A stretch of DNA of 64,000 bases from Lichenostomus cassidix. Lineage: Eukaryota; Chordata; Aves; Passeriformes; Meliphagidae. Under the pieces are notes generated by a model. The model did not search any database. It saw only the letters and a program-made list of their open reading frames with translations, and was not told where the DNA came from. The position numbers and the translations under genes are program-made. Where the stretch lies: NCBI GenBank assembly GCA_008360975.2, contig CM039184.1, forward strand, positions 37,373,797 through 37,437,796, given 5' to 3'. Within the stretch, counting starts at the first letter, position 1. Each line of letters opens with the position of its first letter. Shown here piece by piece: positions 51,800 through 62,891 of this stretch.

Positions 51800-52200
51800 C
51801 TTTTCTGCTAATTTAATTTTTTTTTTTCACCCCAAGGAAATATTTATAGACTGTAATCAAATCCCCTCTTCATTTTGACAAGATAAGTAGATGGGGTCCT
51901 TTCAGTCTCTCCAGATCCATGAAACTAATGTCTGTATGTTTCCTTATTTACCTTTTTCATCCTTTTAATGGGAAACATCACAAATAGATTTCAATACTGC
52001 CCTGATCTATACTATATATGTATGGTGAGCCAATATAAAACAAATATTTATGTATAAATATTTAGGAATGAGGTCAGGTAATTGTCTTCCTAGTGTTCTC
52101 CCACATTTATACATTCAGGTATTGCATTATGCTATATCTATGCGATGTGACACACGAAATATTTCATGTCCTTGCTGACCCCTAATGTTTATGTATGCTG
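51800..52200 (-). mobile_element. Ancient CR1 fragment
   Basis: The core at 51840-51925 matches the reverse complement of the CR1 segment just after the RT domain. It has an 'agactgtaatcaaatcccct' block followed by ggggtcctttcagtctctcc, as in diverged CR1 elements (cf. 'atcaagtcccctct...cctttcagtctctc'). Weaker similarity continues through ctgccctgatctatact (about 51998-52014), so the right-hand end is approximate. No frame survives. Confidence 0.6.
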
Positions 52201-54002
52201 GCTTCCTCTCTGAAAGTAGGATCACAATTTCTGTAGGACCACTATTTCTGCACATGGGACACAGTTTTGCATTCAGCTACTTTAAAACTGCCTTTGGTTT
52301 ACTTTGCTTTTTTGATCAAAATACTGTTTCATGAGATGGCCACTGACATTTTTGTGAATGGCATATCCCAAATAAGGTCTTGGTCAACAAGCAGTCACAC
52401 CCCAAAAATGTCAAACTTAAAAATTTCATAAACTGCTTCCCAGCCAATTCTCCTCAGATTCTGAGAAGAGTGTTAATCCCTGAAATGCCATGTTTGATAA
52501 TCCAGTGGAATTACAGACAAATACACATATTTCCATTCATAGGAAATTTAAAATTAATAATGCAAATGCCCTTCTGAAGGTTACTTACTGGCATAATTTG
52601 CTGACATTTAAAATTGCAAGCCTGATGCAGAATTGTCACTTTTTTCCACAAAAAGATTTCAATTAGGAAATGCAGTAGGAGGGAGAGTGGATCTCAGTAG
52701 GAAGAGATAATATGTGTTGCAATGTCTTGGAACAATAGAATTCAATCTCAATAGGAAGTCTTTATTTAGAACATTCTCTCTTTTGTGTGACTCTCTTAAG
52801 AATGTTATTAAAATGTTTCTCTACAAAGAAAAAAATTAAGAAATATGCTCAATTGAGCCAAAACCTATTTACTCTATTCACACAAGAAGTCTTGTTCTTC
52901 TGGAAGTCAATCAGACTTCTCAGATATCAATGTCAAATGAGATATAGCCCATAATTAATTGATTTCTTTTTCTGAGGTCACCTTAGTTTGCAAAGAATTC
53001 TGTTTTGGATTTAAGATTGAATTCAAATTCAGTGTTGCTGCATACTCTGCTGTAGAGGCAGAAAATCCATGGAAGTCAAGGATCTCCTCTGGATTTTAAT
53101 CAGGACAATTCTGGACTGGTTAAACTGGCCTCTCACTTCCAAAAACATGTGGTAGAAGATGGAAAGCATCAATGGGATAAATAGTGGAAGAAACAAACAG
53201 AGCAGCTGAGTAAGATTTAAGCAGTAAATTGGCACCAGTGAAAATCTCTCTCTTTCATCAACCAGAACATATAAAAGGTTAATTTTTTTAATTATACTAT
53301 TTTTGTTGTGTAGGAAAATACTAATTCCTATTTTATGAAGAAACAATCTAGGTGACGCACCATTAACTTGAAATTATTGGCATAGAAAAAATTTTATCCT
53401 ATATATCTAAAGGTTTATTTATCTTCAAAATTCATTAGATTGTCTCTGCTATACTGATTTTTAGATTGGTCTGAAAGGAGAGGCAGAAATACACATGGTT
53501 GGGAACCATGACCCTTGTTTTCTTTACATAATCTTTACTTTAAAATAATATTTCAAACTCTTCTCAAATGTAGTAGTTCACCTGTTTATATATAAACTTC
53601 ATCAGGCCCACCCACATTTTGTGTTCAAGTTTTTTTCCTCTTCTCTTTCTAGTGAGAAATAAAACCCCATATCAAGGAAATTTTCTGACGTTGTTTCGGT
53701 ATATTTTTGTTTTTCTCTCCATTATTTTGGTTTTTTCTTTAGGACAGATGCGTTCTCTTCTTCAAATATTAACTTTTTTCTTCAGGAGAAAAAAAAGATA
53801 AGCCACAAGGAAAGTGAGGCATGAGACCAAAGAAGCATGGGACCAAACCTCACAACTGTTTGGCTGGAGAAATACTTTCTGAACTCATGTAAATGGAATA
53901 TAATAGGGAAGGCAATGCAACACTTGAAAAGTTTTACGTGATTTTGGCTGACAGTTATAAAGCCCTGAACTCACTTGGCAAGTTTCTTTAAAGAGGCTTA
54001 CG
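52201..54002. other. AT-rich DNA without recognised features
   Basis: A minus frame of 105 codons (53029-53346) contains a hydrophobic stretch, but I cannot assign it to a family and it lacks supporting context. Nothing else can be supported. Confidence 0.45.
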
Positions 54003-54446
54003 TGTTCTGAATCCCTGAGGTGGGCACAAGGGAGAATGTAGCAAAGTTCTCAGGAGGTTAAACAAACTTTATTAGCAAACTTTAAAGGATGAGGGTCTTG
54101 GCAAATTTTAAAGCAACATTCAATCAAAATAAAGAATTTAAAAAAACTTTGACTTACCAAATTCTAACCCACCTAACTTTAAATTACCCGGATTCTGAGA
54201 AAGAAGAGGGGAGGGGAAGAGTGGGAGGGCAGAGAGGTGGTGAGACAAATATTAGCTGCTAGAATTCCACCATGATCTCAGGTACTACAAAATCCATGTG
54301 GTCTGTGACCCTCCCTTCCAGGTGGGCTTCTGGTGTGCCAATAGCTAATAGCCATTCTGGGGCTGGACCAGAGGCTTCAAGGTTGGGGTGTGAAGCAGTG
54401 AACCATTCCACTTATGCAGGATTTGTCCTGCCCTCCCACACACACA
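54003..54446 (-). mobile_element. Solo LTR, about 444 bp, related to the fragment at 48.5 kb
   Basis: In minus orientation it begins TGTGTGTGTGGGAGGG (near 54446) and ends ...GGATTCAGAACA (54003). An AATAAA polyadenylation signal in minus sense is followed by gtttgtttaacctcctgaga, a plausible R-U5 start. The interval differs clearly from its surroundings and repeats, in order, blocks of 48490-48665. The 64-codon + frame at 54272-54466 lies inside it and is not a gene. No target-site duplication is visible with these ends, so they may be off by a few bases. Confidence 0.6.
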
Positions 54447-54899
54447 TTGTAGTTGGTTTGAGCTAGTAATCTTTTTCTTCAGTCTCTAACAATGGCCTTT
54501 AAAATTAGCAAGCAGGTGATGTTTTTTAAAGTTTTATGAGCTTTTCAGGTCCTGCAGGAACTCAGTTAAAAGCTCGTTGAGTGATTTTTCTTTTTAAAGA
54601 CTTGGGCAGCGATAATTACATCTCTAATCAGTAAATCTTTTAAATAGAAAAAGACAAGAATGTCCACATCAGACTAGAAGTTTACACAGCCCATAATATT
54701 ATGTTAGCCACTGGGTGATGTGTAGGAAAAAGTAAAACAAGAAAAGCATGTAATGATATTTCCCCAGAATATTTTCTCAGTCTACCACAATTCATGTTTG
54801 GGTGATTCTGAGCACCTTGTTCCTATTTTTTTTTAATCCTGATAGATTCTTCTTCCATAATTTTAAGATATGTAGATGGCTAGCATGTAGATGAAGCAG
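54447..54899. other. AT-rich DNA without recognised features
   Basis: No genes, repeats or RNA genes can be supported here. Confidence 0.5.
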
Positions 54900-55185
54900 T
54901 TTTACATCTTTAATCAGATTTTGTCGGAAGAACTCCTTCCTGTTGTTTACTTTGAATTTATGCCTTACTAATTGTGTTGAGTGCCACCTAGTTCCTGTAT
55001 AGAAGAGTCAATGAATACTTCATTCCTGTTCTCTTTCGCCACAGCTTTCATGAGCTTCTAGGTTTCTAACATGCCCACCCATGAATCACCTCTTTCTCTA
55101 TATTAAAGAGTCTCAATCTATTTATTCAGTCCTCACAGGTAGCTCTCTGCACATGATGATTTTCATTTTTTCCTGTTCCTTTTCT
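54900..55185 (-). mobile_element. Ancient CR1 fragment
   Basis: Reverse-complement CR1 blocks occur in the expected order. There is a gaagaactccttcctgttgt block, then the stretch ending 'cacctagttcctgtatagaa', then an actttcatgagctt region. Last come cacctctttctctatattaa and agagtctcaatctatttatt, which match CR1 'cacctctatcatgt...aagagtcccagtctttttaa'. Divergence is high and no frame survives. Confidence 0.7.
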
Positions 55186-55959
55186 TTTCTTTTTCTTATT
55201 AATTCTTCTTCATCTTTCAATACATCAGACATTAGTCAAGCTACAACTATGAATTTATTTAGTGATATAATCATGTTTGCTATTCTTCTATTTCTTTCAG
55301 TCCTCAGTATTACAATAGATTTTTGGCTACTATTAAAAAATCCAGTTCTTGACTGGCAAATAATTCTGTGAAGAGTGATTGAAAAAGTTAAAATGTAAGT
55401 TCTTAAACTATTTATTTTAAATACACTGTAGATCTAATTAAAGCTTTGAATTGTACATAATTCTTGTGTCATGAAGTATTTAATTTTTTTGACTTTTCTA
55501 TTATTTGCTCGTCTTTATATTTTAATCAGTCTCAAAAAAACACAGATCAAAATTTAGATAAATGAAATCACAAGAGAGTATTGCCTCTTGTTAACACTGT
55601 ACATTTCTTACTTAAAAATAATAAATAAATAATTAAACATATATAATGAATACTGTGATTATTAAATAATGCTTACAGATTTCCGAAATACAAAACAAAT
55701 TTCTTCTCACTAAAATTATTTTCAGATGTAAATGTTTTGAAGATACATAAGTGGTTATTTATTCAACATACTTTGTGCAAACTTTGTCAAAAATACTTTA
55801 AAAAATACTTTTAAATTTTCAAAATAATTTAATCATTGCAAAAAGAAATTACAGTCTTTTTTATCTGATATGAGTTATGGCACCTTAACTCAAAATTGTT
55901 GGTTTATTCCCAAGTGCTGTCTTTGTAAAGAAGGCCAGAAGAAAATCCCACACCGAGAA
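55186..55959. other. AT-rich DNA without recognised features
   Basis: A 96-codon + frame at 55081-55371 begins inside the CR1 fragment. Its hydrophobic, Phe/Ser/Ile-rich translation reflects T-rich DNA. It is not called as a gene. Confidence 0.5.
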
Positions 55960-56110
55960 TAAACCACAGGCAAAATGTTTAATCCGATACTGCTGGCTTC
56001 ATTGTTAATTACCTCTCAAGGGGCTAGGATGTCAATAGATAGTGATCTGGTATCTTGGAGTCTTTGCTGTTAAATGCATGATCAATACTAAATAGAATTT
56101 TAACTGCCCA
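55960..56110. other. Candidate conserved non-coding block
   Basis: A compact, non-repetitive 150-bp stretch containing cattgttaattacctctc, gatcaatactaaat and catgatttaattagg. It directly precedes CR1 sequence and has no coding potential. The call rests on texture only. Confidence 0.25.
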
Positions 56111-56309
56111 TGATTTAATTAGGAGTGGTTCTTTTTATCCTGCATACAATGCCAGAATCTCACTCAATAAAGTACAAAGGAAGATTGCCATGGTGGTTAT
56201 GTATTCACTACATTCTGGGACTATGCAAAGGAATTGGGAAAGAAGATTTTGTTGCTAAGAATTTGCAATTGGCCTGTAATATGGAAGGAGTCAATCTTCT
56301 TCTATGAGT
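56111..56309. other. Short unassigned spacer
   Basis: A 60-codon + frame here is not recognisable. No repeat similarity is seen until the CR1 begins. Confidence 0.45.
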
Positions 56310-56535
56310 CATCTGAGTGACTGAGGCAGCTGGGGTTGTTTGCCTGGAGAAAAGGAAGCTTGGGGAAGACTTTATCACTCTGTACAACTGCCTGAAAGGA
56401 GGCTGGAGCAAGGCGGGGGTCAGCATCTTCTCCTGGGTAACCAGTGACAGCACAAAGGGAAAAGGCCTCAAGCTGTGTCAGGGGAGGTTCAGGTTGGTCA
56501 TGAGGAAGAATTTCTTCATGGAAAGGGTAGTTAAG

Positions 56536-57043
56536 TGAGGTGTTGTCTCCTAAAAATCAGCTGTGGCCCCAAGCCCCAACAGAAAGGCAAATGGCTGTTC
56601 CTGGCGTGCGGGCTGAGCGGGCGGGCAGCGCCGGTCCAGGTCCGGGGAGCGCGTAGCGTGGCGTGGAGCTCAGGCAACAGAAACTCGGCAGGAACCAAGG
56701 TGAGGTGAAGGAACATATGGAAACTGTTTCTATTCTTCCAGGGAGGTTTATTGGAGTCTTCGGGGGGGTTCCAGGGGAGGAGAAAGGGGGGGAGGAAAGC
56801 AGAGGAAGGGCGAGGGGGCTGGGAGCCTAGAAACTCCCACTGGCAGGGGTTTATAAGGAAAGGGAAAAGGAGAGGGAGTTAGCTCTGAAGAGCCAACCTA
56901 GGAGAGTCTGAGGGAAGAAAGGCAGGGGTACACACCAATAGACTTCTGATAAGGCAGGGTGCATAATTCAAAAGAACCAATAACATACAGAGCAGGAGAA
57001 CAAAGGAAAAACCTCATGGACTCTGCAGAAACACTTTGCTACA
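56536..57043 (-). mobile_element. 508-bp CpG-rich solo LTR (ERVK-like) inserted in CR1
   Basis: The + strand begins TGAGGTGTTG and ends GCTACA, with a perfect 6-bp duplication gttaag at 56530-56535 and 57044-57049. Six bp is usual for ERVK-class (betaretrovirus-like) elements. In minus orientation it has a TATA box (ttataaa, + 56850-56857) about 100 bp before AATAAA (+ 56747-56752), then R-U5. A segment at + 56600-56690 holds about a dozen CpG dinucleotides, which are rare elsewhere in the window. Intact termini, duplication and promoter with high CpG point to a young insertion. No coding region remains. Confidence 0.9.
56850..56857 (-). promoter_or_regulatory. TATA box of the ERVK-like LTR
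   Basis: cttataaa in minus sense lies within the LTR, upstream of its AATAAA in that orientation, at a distance fitting an LTR U3/R layout. Activity is unknown. Confidence 0.6.
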
Positions 57044-57222
57044 GTTAAGCATTAGAACAGACTGCCCAGTGAAGCCGTGGAGTCACCATCCCCGAAGGTG
57101 TTCAAGAAATGTGGCACTTAGTGCTGTGGTATAGCTTGACAAGGTGTTGATCAGTCAGACTGTATTTGATCTTGGAGATCTTTTCCAAACTAAATGATTC
57201 TGTCATTGATTCTGTGAGTTTT

Positions 57223-57989
57223 CCCTTCATTATAAATTCATCCAGGTTATTTCAAATCCACAATACTGAAAACTACAATTTTATATCCTTAATGCTTAAT
57301 ACCTTGCGGCTGCAAGAAAAGAAAATTTACATTTTAAATTAAGGTAATTGATTTTAAATGGCGGTTAGGTGTATTTTCAACTGGAAATAAACAATCCCTT
57401 GAATATTCCTTGAATATACCCTATTCCTGAGCTCAAATGGGCACTAGAAAATAAAGTCATATTACTAGCTGTGGAAGATTCGACCTTTTACCAGGTTTTA
57501 TACAAATACATCTAAACAAGACATCTTGTTCATCCTGCCATATGACTTACCTAAGTAGCCTGTTTCTGTAGAGGTTAAATGTTACGACTAATTTAAAAAG
57601 AAACATACAAGAGTTACCAAAACAAATGCTGCTATCACTTTAGACGACTGATTAAGGGAGTATATACTACCAAATGGAAATCCATGGACTGTGGGACCAG
57701 AGGAAATAGAAATGAGTGTGTGAAAAATGTGACGGAAAAAAATATATGAAAAAAGACTAATTGCTAGAATACCATGGTAATGCAGTCAATGATGGAAGAA
57801 AATAGACGAGGTCAATATATATTTCTATTCTTTACTCAGAAGGACACAGCATGATGAATCCTCTTATCATACAAGGAAGATAAAGTACTTTCCAATCCAT
57901 TAGTGAGCAAAGAGTAATAAAACAATATCTACATGTTGTAAACATTTTATGATGATATACATTTTTAATAAATTTTGGAATATGATGGA
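57223..57989. other. AT-rich DNA without recognised features
   Basis: No genes or recognised repeats. Some of 57800-57990 may be the 5' continuation of the old CR1 that follows, but I see no secure block. Confidence 0.45.
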
Positions 57990-58290
57990 ATTTCCTGCAG
58001 ACTGAAGACTGATGTACCTATACAAATACAAACACTTAAAAAAGAAGGGAAGTGACCCACATAACTGCAAGCTGCCACTCTTTCATGAAGTCTGAGGTAA
58101 AATGATGAAGAAAAGGATCTGAGATTCAGTTAACTAAGATTCAAGAAGAGCAACATACCTACTCAGCTCTCATGAGAGCCTTCCTGGAGAACTGCAGCCA
58201 GCTTTGGGTTCCTCAGCACAGGAAAGGCAGAGATCTGTTGGAGCAAGTCCAGAGGGGGGCCACAGACATGCTCTCAGTAAAGTACCGCAA
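57990..58290 (+). mobile_element. Old CR1 fragment with internal deletion
   Basis: The first part (about 58010-58075) resembles the CR1 RT region with gatgtacctatacaaa and agaagggaagtgacccacat ('cccatctacaagaaggg' region). The second part (58165-58290) is a later CR1 region: a cttcctggagaactgcagcc block, then ttggagcaagtccagagggg and gccacagacatgctct. The intervening RT centre is missing, so either one element carries a deletion or two insertions lie side by side. Confidence 0.65.
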
Positions 58291-60194
58291 TGTACTTTAT
58301 TTTGAAATGAACAAAAAGCCAAGTTTTAAAGATCTAATTTTTAGGTTTGCAGGTTGCTCTTAAGCTTTTAAGATTTCAAAACTTGTATTTCAGAACTGTG
58401 TTTTCCTTTATATATTTTATTTTTATAATTTTGTTCTTGAAAGTATTTGACACCTAGTACTGCTTGAAACATCATCTGGTTTAGAGATCTAAACAGTTTT
58501 GTTTGTCCTGCAAGAAGCAAGCATTATGCCAGAATGTCATTTCATTCCATAAGAAACAAGTTCTGATCCTGAAAAATATGTCTGACATGTCCAAGTAGTA
58601 ATTGTCCTTTACTACTTAGAAAGCAGAGTTTTTTAAGCCATTGTACATCACCAGCATTCTCCTAGTTTTAGCAAATAATTTCAGATACAGAAATTTCTCA
58701 AATTAATGTTCTCTATAATAAATACCTTTTCCCCATAATTTTATGTAAATACATGTCACTTATGAAGTTTTGCATAGAAGGAAATTTATATTGCTGTTTT
58801 TATTTTATTTTCATTTTTTTACTGTTTCTTGTACTCCTTCCAGTTTTAACATAATCATGTCAAATGACAATGTCTAAAGTCCAGGAATGGGCATCACATA
58901 AACAGTTTAGTAATATGTTATTCAAGACTGCATTTCAGAAATGTATTTTTTGTGGATTAGGCATGAATATTTGGAGTTGCATTCTCCTTATCTTATATCA
59001 AGATCTAAAAAGGACAATTGACCATGACAGGAGTGCCCAGAAAAAGAAGCTGGAAGTAAATCTAAATTTTTCATCATTATTCTTAACTAAGAAATATAAC
59101 AGCTTCTCAGACTAATTAGGGAACTTCTTCCTCTTTTTACATTAAAACAGAGTTGATGTTTAGACAAATACTTGCTGTGTTTTTTTCAGATGCATCCTTC
59201 CAATACAGGTACAGACACATGGATAACTATGACATTTAGGTCCCTAAAAACACAAGAGAGCTGACAAAAATCTCTAGAAACCTGTCCTTATAATATGATT
59301 GTTAATGGGATATACACATCTGATTAAATAGGTACACAAAAATAGGAAATGCAGAACTTTGTGTTACAAAGGTATCTTAAAATTTTCAATTCCTGGAAGT
59401 TAAACAAAAATAAAGAAAGAAAACAACAAACTTTGAGCAAAAATGTAGTTGATTAATTCTTTTAAAATGTTTTCCAAAGTATGGGAAACCTTTCAGTTTT
59501 GTATGATCTTTCAAAGGACTAAGAATTGCAACTCTGGTTGCAGTACACAGGGAATGTATTGTAGGACTGCTATGAAGTTACTCTTATCTTGATTACATTA
59601 TATATAAAGGAAATTACTTTTCCAGATATCATTTTGATGCATACGGAAAAATATGCAGACCTTGAAAAAGAGTACTGAATTTCTTGGTACTTTGCACAAA
59701 TGGGAGATAGAAAAATCACAGCATACTGTTTTTCTGCTACTCATCCTTTCACAGTTAGGAGATAATTACTTCTGTAGCACAAGCGATTTTAAATACCAGT
59801 TTCAGAATCAGATAAGTCACTTAAGATGACTGGTTTTTTTCAATTAACTGTAATGGAAGTCTCAGATAATTCACTATCTGCAGAGGTCAAAAAAGAATTA
59901 AGAGAACCTTAGTCTCTGTGTCTTCCTGAGGTAGTTGTTAGTGCTCCCTTATAACACTACAGCGATATACTGCCTGCTAGATATATATTCTGATCTTTAA
60001 TTCTACATACTGTCTCTCCAGATGAAATCCTGAAGTTATTTTTATTGGAGGCTATTGAATATTTGTAGAAAACAGCTGGTCTAATTCTACTGAGACATTT
60101 CAGAAGACTGTGTTCCTCTCTTCCTCAGTCATATTCCCTATGGAGTTGAAACACTATCAGCAAGCTCTGAGTTCCATCTCAGTGGTACTCGAGC
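58291..60194. other. AT-rich DNA without recognised features
   Basis: The 83-codon + frame at 58864-59115 has no domain. Nothing else can be supported. Confidence 0.5.
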
Positions 60195-60300
60195 ACTGGA
60201 CACTCCATGATGGCCTGCAGCAACAGAACCATGGCCAGCAGGTCTGCCCCTCTACTCTGCTCTGCTGAGACTCCACCTGGACTACTGCATCCAGCAGTGT
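60195..60300 (+). mobile_element. CR1 LINE fragment
   Basis: ctgcccctctactctgctct followed by gagactccacctggactact and gcatccagcag reproduces the CR1 segment 'ctgcccctctactccgctct...cacctggagtactg'. A weaker upstream match (accatggccagcaggt) places the left end. Both ends are truncated. Confidence 0.8.
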
Positions 60301-62602
60301 AATAATAATTAGCACCCAGGGGTCCACCTATTTCAAAATCAGAGGGAACTCCATCCTTCCACCATACATCTACAGAGTTACAATTTAGCTTTTCCTAATT
60401 TGTTGAAGATCTATGTGACCACTATCTACAAATTCTGTATTTAAAAAAATCCACAAAACCAAAAAAAACTCGCCTAAAGCTCTGTGTTCTTTAGTGTACT
60501 ATGAATGCTAGCTGATAAATTATAATTTTAATGAAATCATTAGTACTGTCGACTTTTCAGAGAAGGCAAATTCTGTGTACCACAGAGAAATATAATATTT
60601 TAATTTCACTGATTAAAATACCTGGAAATGGAGAAAAATTATGAATAAGAATAATATGGAATGCAGTAATCTCTTAAACGTAAACACATGTTATTTCTCT
60701 GCTGTTCCTGGTATTTATCAGTTTTCAGTAAAATGTGATTATTTTTTAAAAAGGAATAATTTCTCAGTGGGAAAAATTCTGAGAGGAGCTCAAGCCTGGA
60801 AATCATTGTTATTGTTGCAAAATTATGCTATCTGCTTCCAGAAGGTCACACCTGACCATTTTCCTTGCAGCTATATGAGCTGCCTGCTAGAAATATTATT
60901 CCTGTTAAGAAAATGACATTGCATTCATGTTGACAGCCTGCCCTCCAGGCCACTGTTACCAAATCAAACACCTGGCCTGGGCAATTTTAAACAAAGCCAA
61001 GAATGTACTGTTACTCTAAGTCTAAGCAGTCTAATCATCAAGTTATTAGTAATTTTGTTACAACTGTATTACTATTTGCAGTTCCAATGGCCCAGTTATT
61101 CAGATAATTCCCAACACTGGCTTAATGAAAACTGAAATACACATACTTTCTAATATTAACTTCTTTCTCCAATGGTTTTACATTTGTAGTACTCCAGAGA
61201 GCGAGCACTCAAAGGAACTGCAACAAATCAAAGTCCTGGGTTCTTCTCTGGAAGGAATTCGCTGCTAACTGTGATTCAGGTGACCTCTTCTCTTTGCAGG
61301 AGGAATATGGTGTTTATATGAATGACATCTTCCTTGTCACTCTTGAAGTCACTGTCCCTTAGTCATCTTTTCACAGTTGCTAACACCAACATAATTGCTT
61401 TGACATCATTATCTGATAATGCCATTTTCAATCTTAATTTTCTACATGTGGTGTGGTTTACGTTTTCTTGCTGTCTTCCTAATTAAAAAAGCCAACAATG
61501 CCTCCCTCACTGCCTTCCCCATCCTCAAAAAAATCCCCAAAACCTGAAAAACAAAACAGCTCCCAAGGCTGCATTTCTTTAATGACACTATACTGACCAT
61601 TTTTGAGTTACTTATATCCCTGGAGCCTCTGACACTACCCTGTGCTTATATTTTCTATTTCTGCTATAATTTCATTTTTGTCATTGTGGAGATGCTACTT
61701 ACAATCCCCTGTGTTTCTTCAACAGTTTTTAAGCTGTAAATTCATAACAGCATAAATTTTTTTTTTATTAGCACAACAAGGAAAACAAACACATGCAGAG
61801 AAACTCAGAGTGCTCTGATAAAAATTTTGTTTCAAAATCTCCTGGTTTAAGTTATCTCTTTTATATTACCAAAACTGCTCAACACTAGTAATTATGGCTA
61901 TATATCTAATATTTGTGACTCTCCATCTAATGTGTAGGTCATAATATTCGAGATGCTATAAATGTTTCTTGAATTTCATAGCTGAAAAGAAGGTGCATAC
62001 AGGAGGGTACTGACAATAACAATATAAAAGATTGTACAAGATTCATAGCTACATATGCTTCACTGGCAACCATCTGGAAACAACATATTGAAATAAATCA
62101 TATTTTCCATTGGCAGAGTAATTATAACTAGATTGCAAAGACTGTTTGAGAAAACTTTATTGAATGAAACAGTTTTAATGAAATGAACAAAACGTTAGTT
62201 GCATGTAGGAGATAACATTCACGGAAACATTTTCAAAGTAAAAATAATTTGAACTGACAAAGACTCGTGAACCAGAAAGAATTGCATTACCAGTAATTTA
62301 AAAGCATACAATATAGTGTTTTTTGCAAAAGAAGTACAATTATGTTTGGGGAAATGAGACCATTTGGAAGAGAAGTCCAGAACAGAACAAAGTCCTGGAA
62401 GGAAGGCTTGAAAATGAATGTTGAAGGACACAAAAAGGATGCACCAATAAAAGGTAAAACTTTGTGATTCAATACATTTTGTTATTGAAAGTTTAGAAAA
62501 CAGCTTCTATATATCAGATCAGCAAATTCTGTTTGTAACCTTGCAAAAAGACAAAGAAATTCAGAAATATATTTAGATCTCCATTTCTTCTGGATGAAGG
62601 GT
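60301..62602. other. AT-rich DNA without recognised features
   Basis: A 91-codon + frame (60641-60916) and two ~60-70-codon minus frames (62219-62472) lack any recognisable family. Short A/C-rich patches occur near 60440-60470. Confidence 0.5.
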
Positions 62603-62891
62603 AAAAAAAAAAAAAAAGAGAAAAAGAGAGAGAGAAGAGAAAGACAAAGACAAAGACAAAAAGAAGAAAAAGAAAAAGAAAAAAAAGGAAAAGAAAAAAA
62701 AAGAAAAATAAAAAGGAAAAGGAAAAGGGAAATGGAAAAGGAAAACGAAAAGAAAAAGAAAAAGGAAAAGGGAAAAGGAAAAGGAAAACGAAAAGAAAAA
62801 GAAAAAGAAAAAGAAAAAGAAAAAGAAAAAGAAAAAGAAAAAGAAAAAGAAAAAGAAAAAGAAAAAGAAAAAAAGAAAAAGAAAAAGAAAA
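62603..62891 (+). repeat. Polypurine microsatellite, mainly (GAAAAA)n
   Basis: About 290 bp are almost entirely A and G. They start with A runs and GAGA, then GACAAA and AAAAGG units, and end in an unbroken purine stretch (62790-62891) with a 6-bp period. The 108-codon Lys/Glu-rich frame across it is an artefact of the repeat. No LTR-like flank is seen, unlike the pyrimidine tract at 1056-1246. Confidence 0.95.

Larger units (their letters stand above)
56310..57222 (+). mobile_element. CR1 LINE 3' region, split by an LTR insertion
   Basis: The left part (56310-56535) carries the CR1 3' region: gcctggagaaaaggaagctt, then 'tacaactgcctgaaaggagg', then aggaagaatttcttcatgga. After the inserted LTR the CR1 resumes at 57050 with cattagaacagactgcccag and a 'gtggagtcaccatccccgaa' block. 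It ends at about 57222 with gatcttttccaaactaaatg and CR1 terminal octamers (attctgtc, attctgtg). Joining across the insert gives the expected CR1 order with one copy of gttaag. No protein frame remains. Confidence 0.93.

Noticed and set aside
53029..53346. 105-codon minus-strand frame with a hydrophobic segment
   Set aside because: The hydrophobic run comes from T-rich codons. No family, signal peptide or adjacent exon could be supported.
61250..61365. Possible exon: pyrimidine-rich tract and cag near 61300 followed by a short open stretch
   Set aside because: A single acceptor-like motif with a short frame is common by chance. I saw no donor, homology or partner exon.
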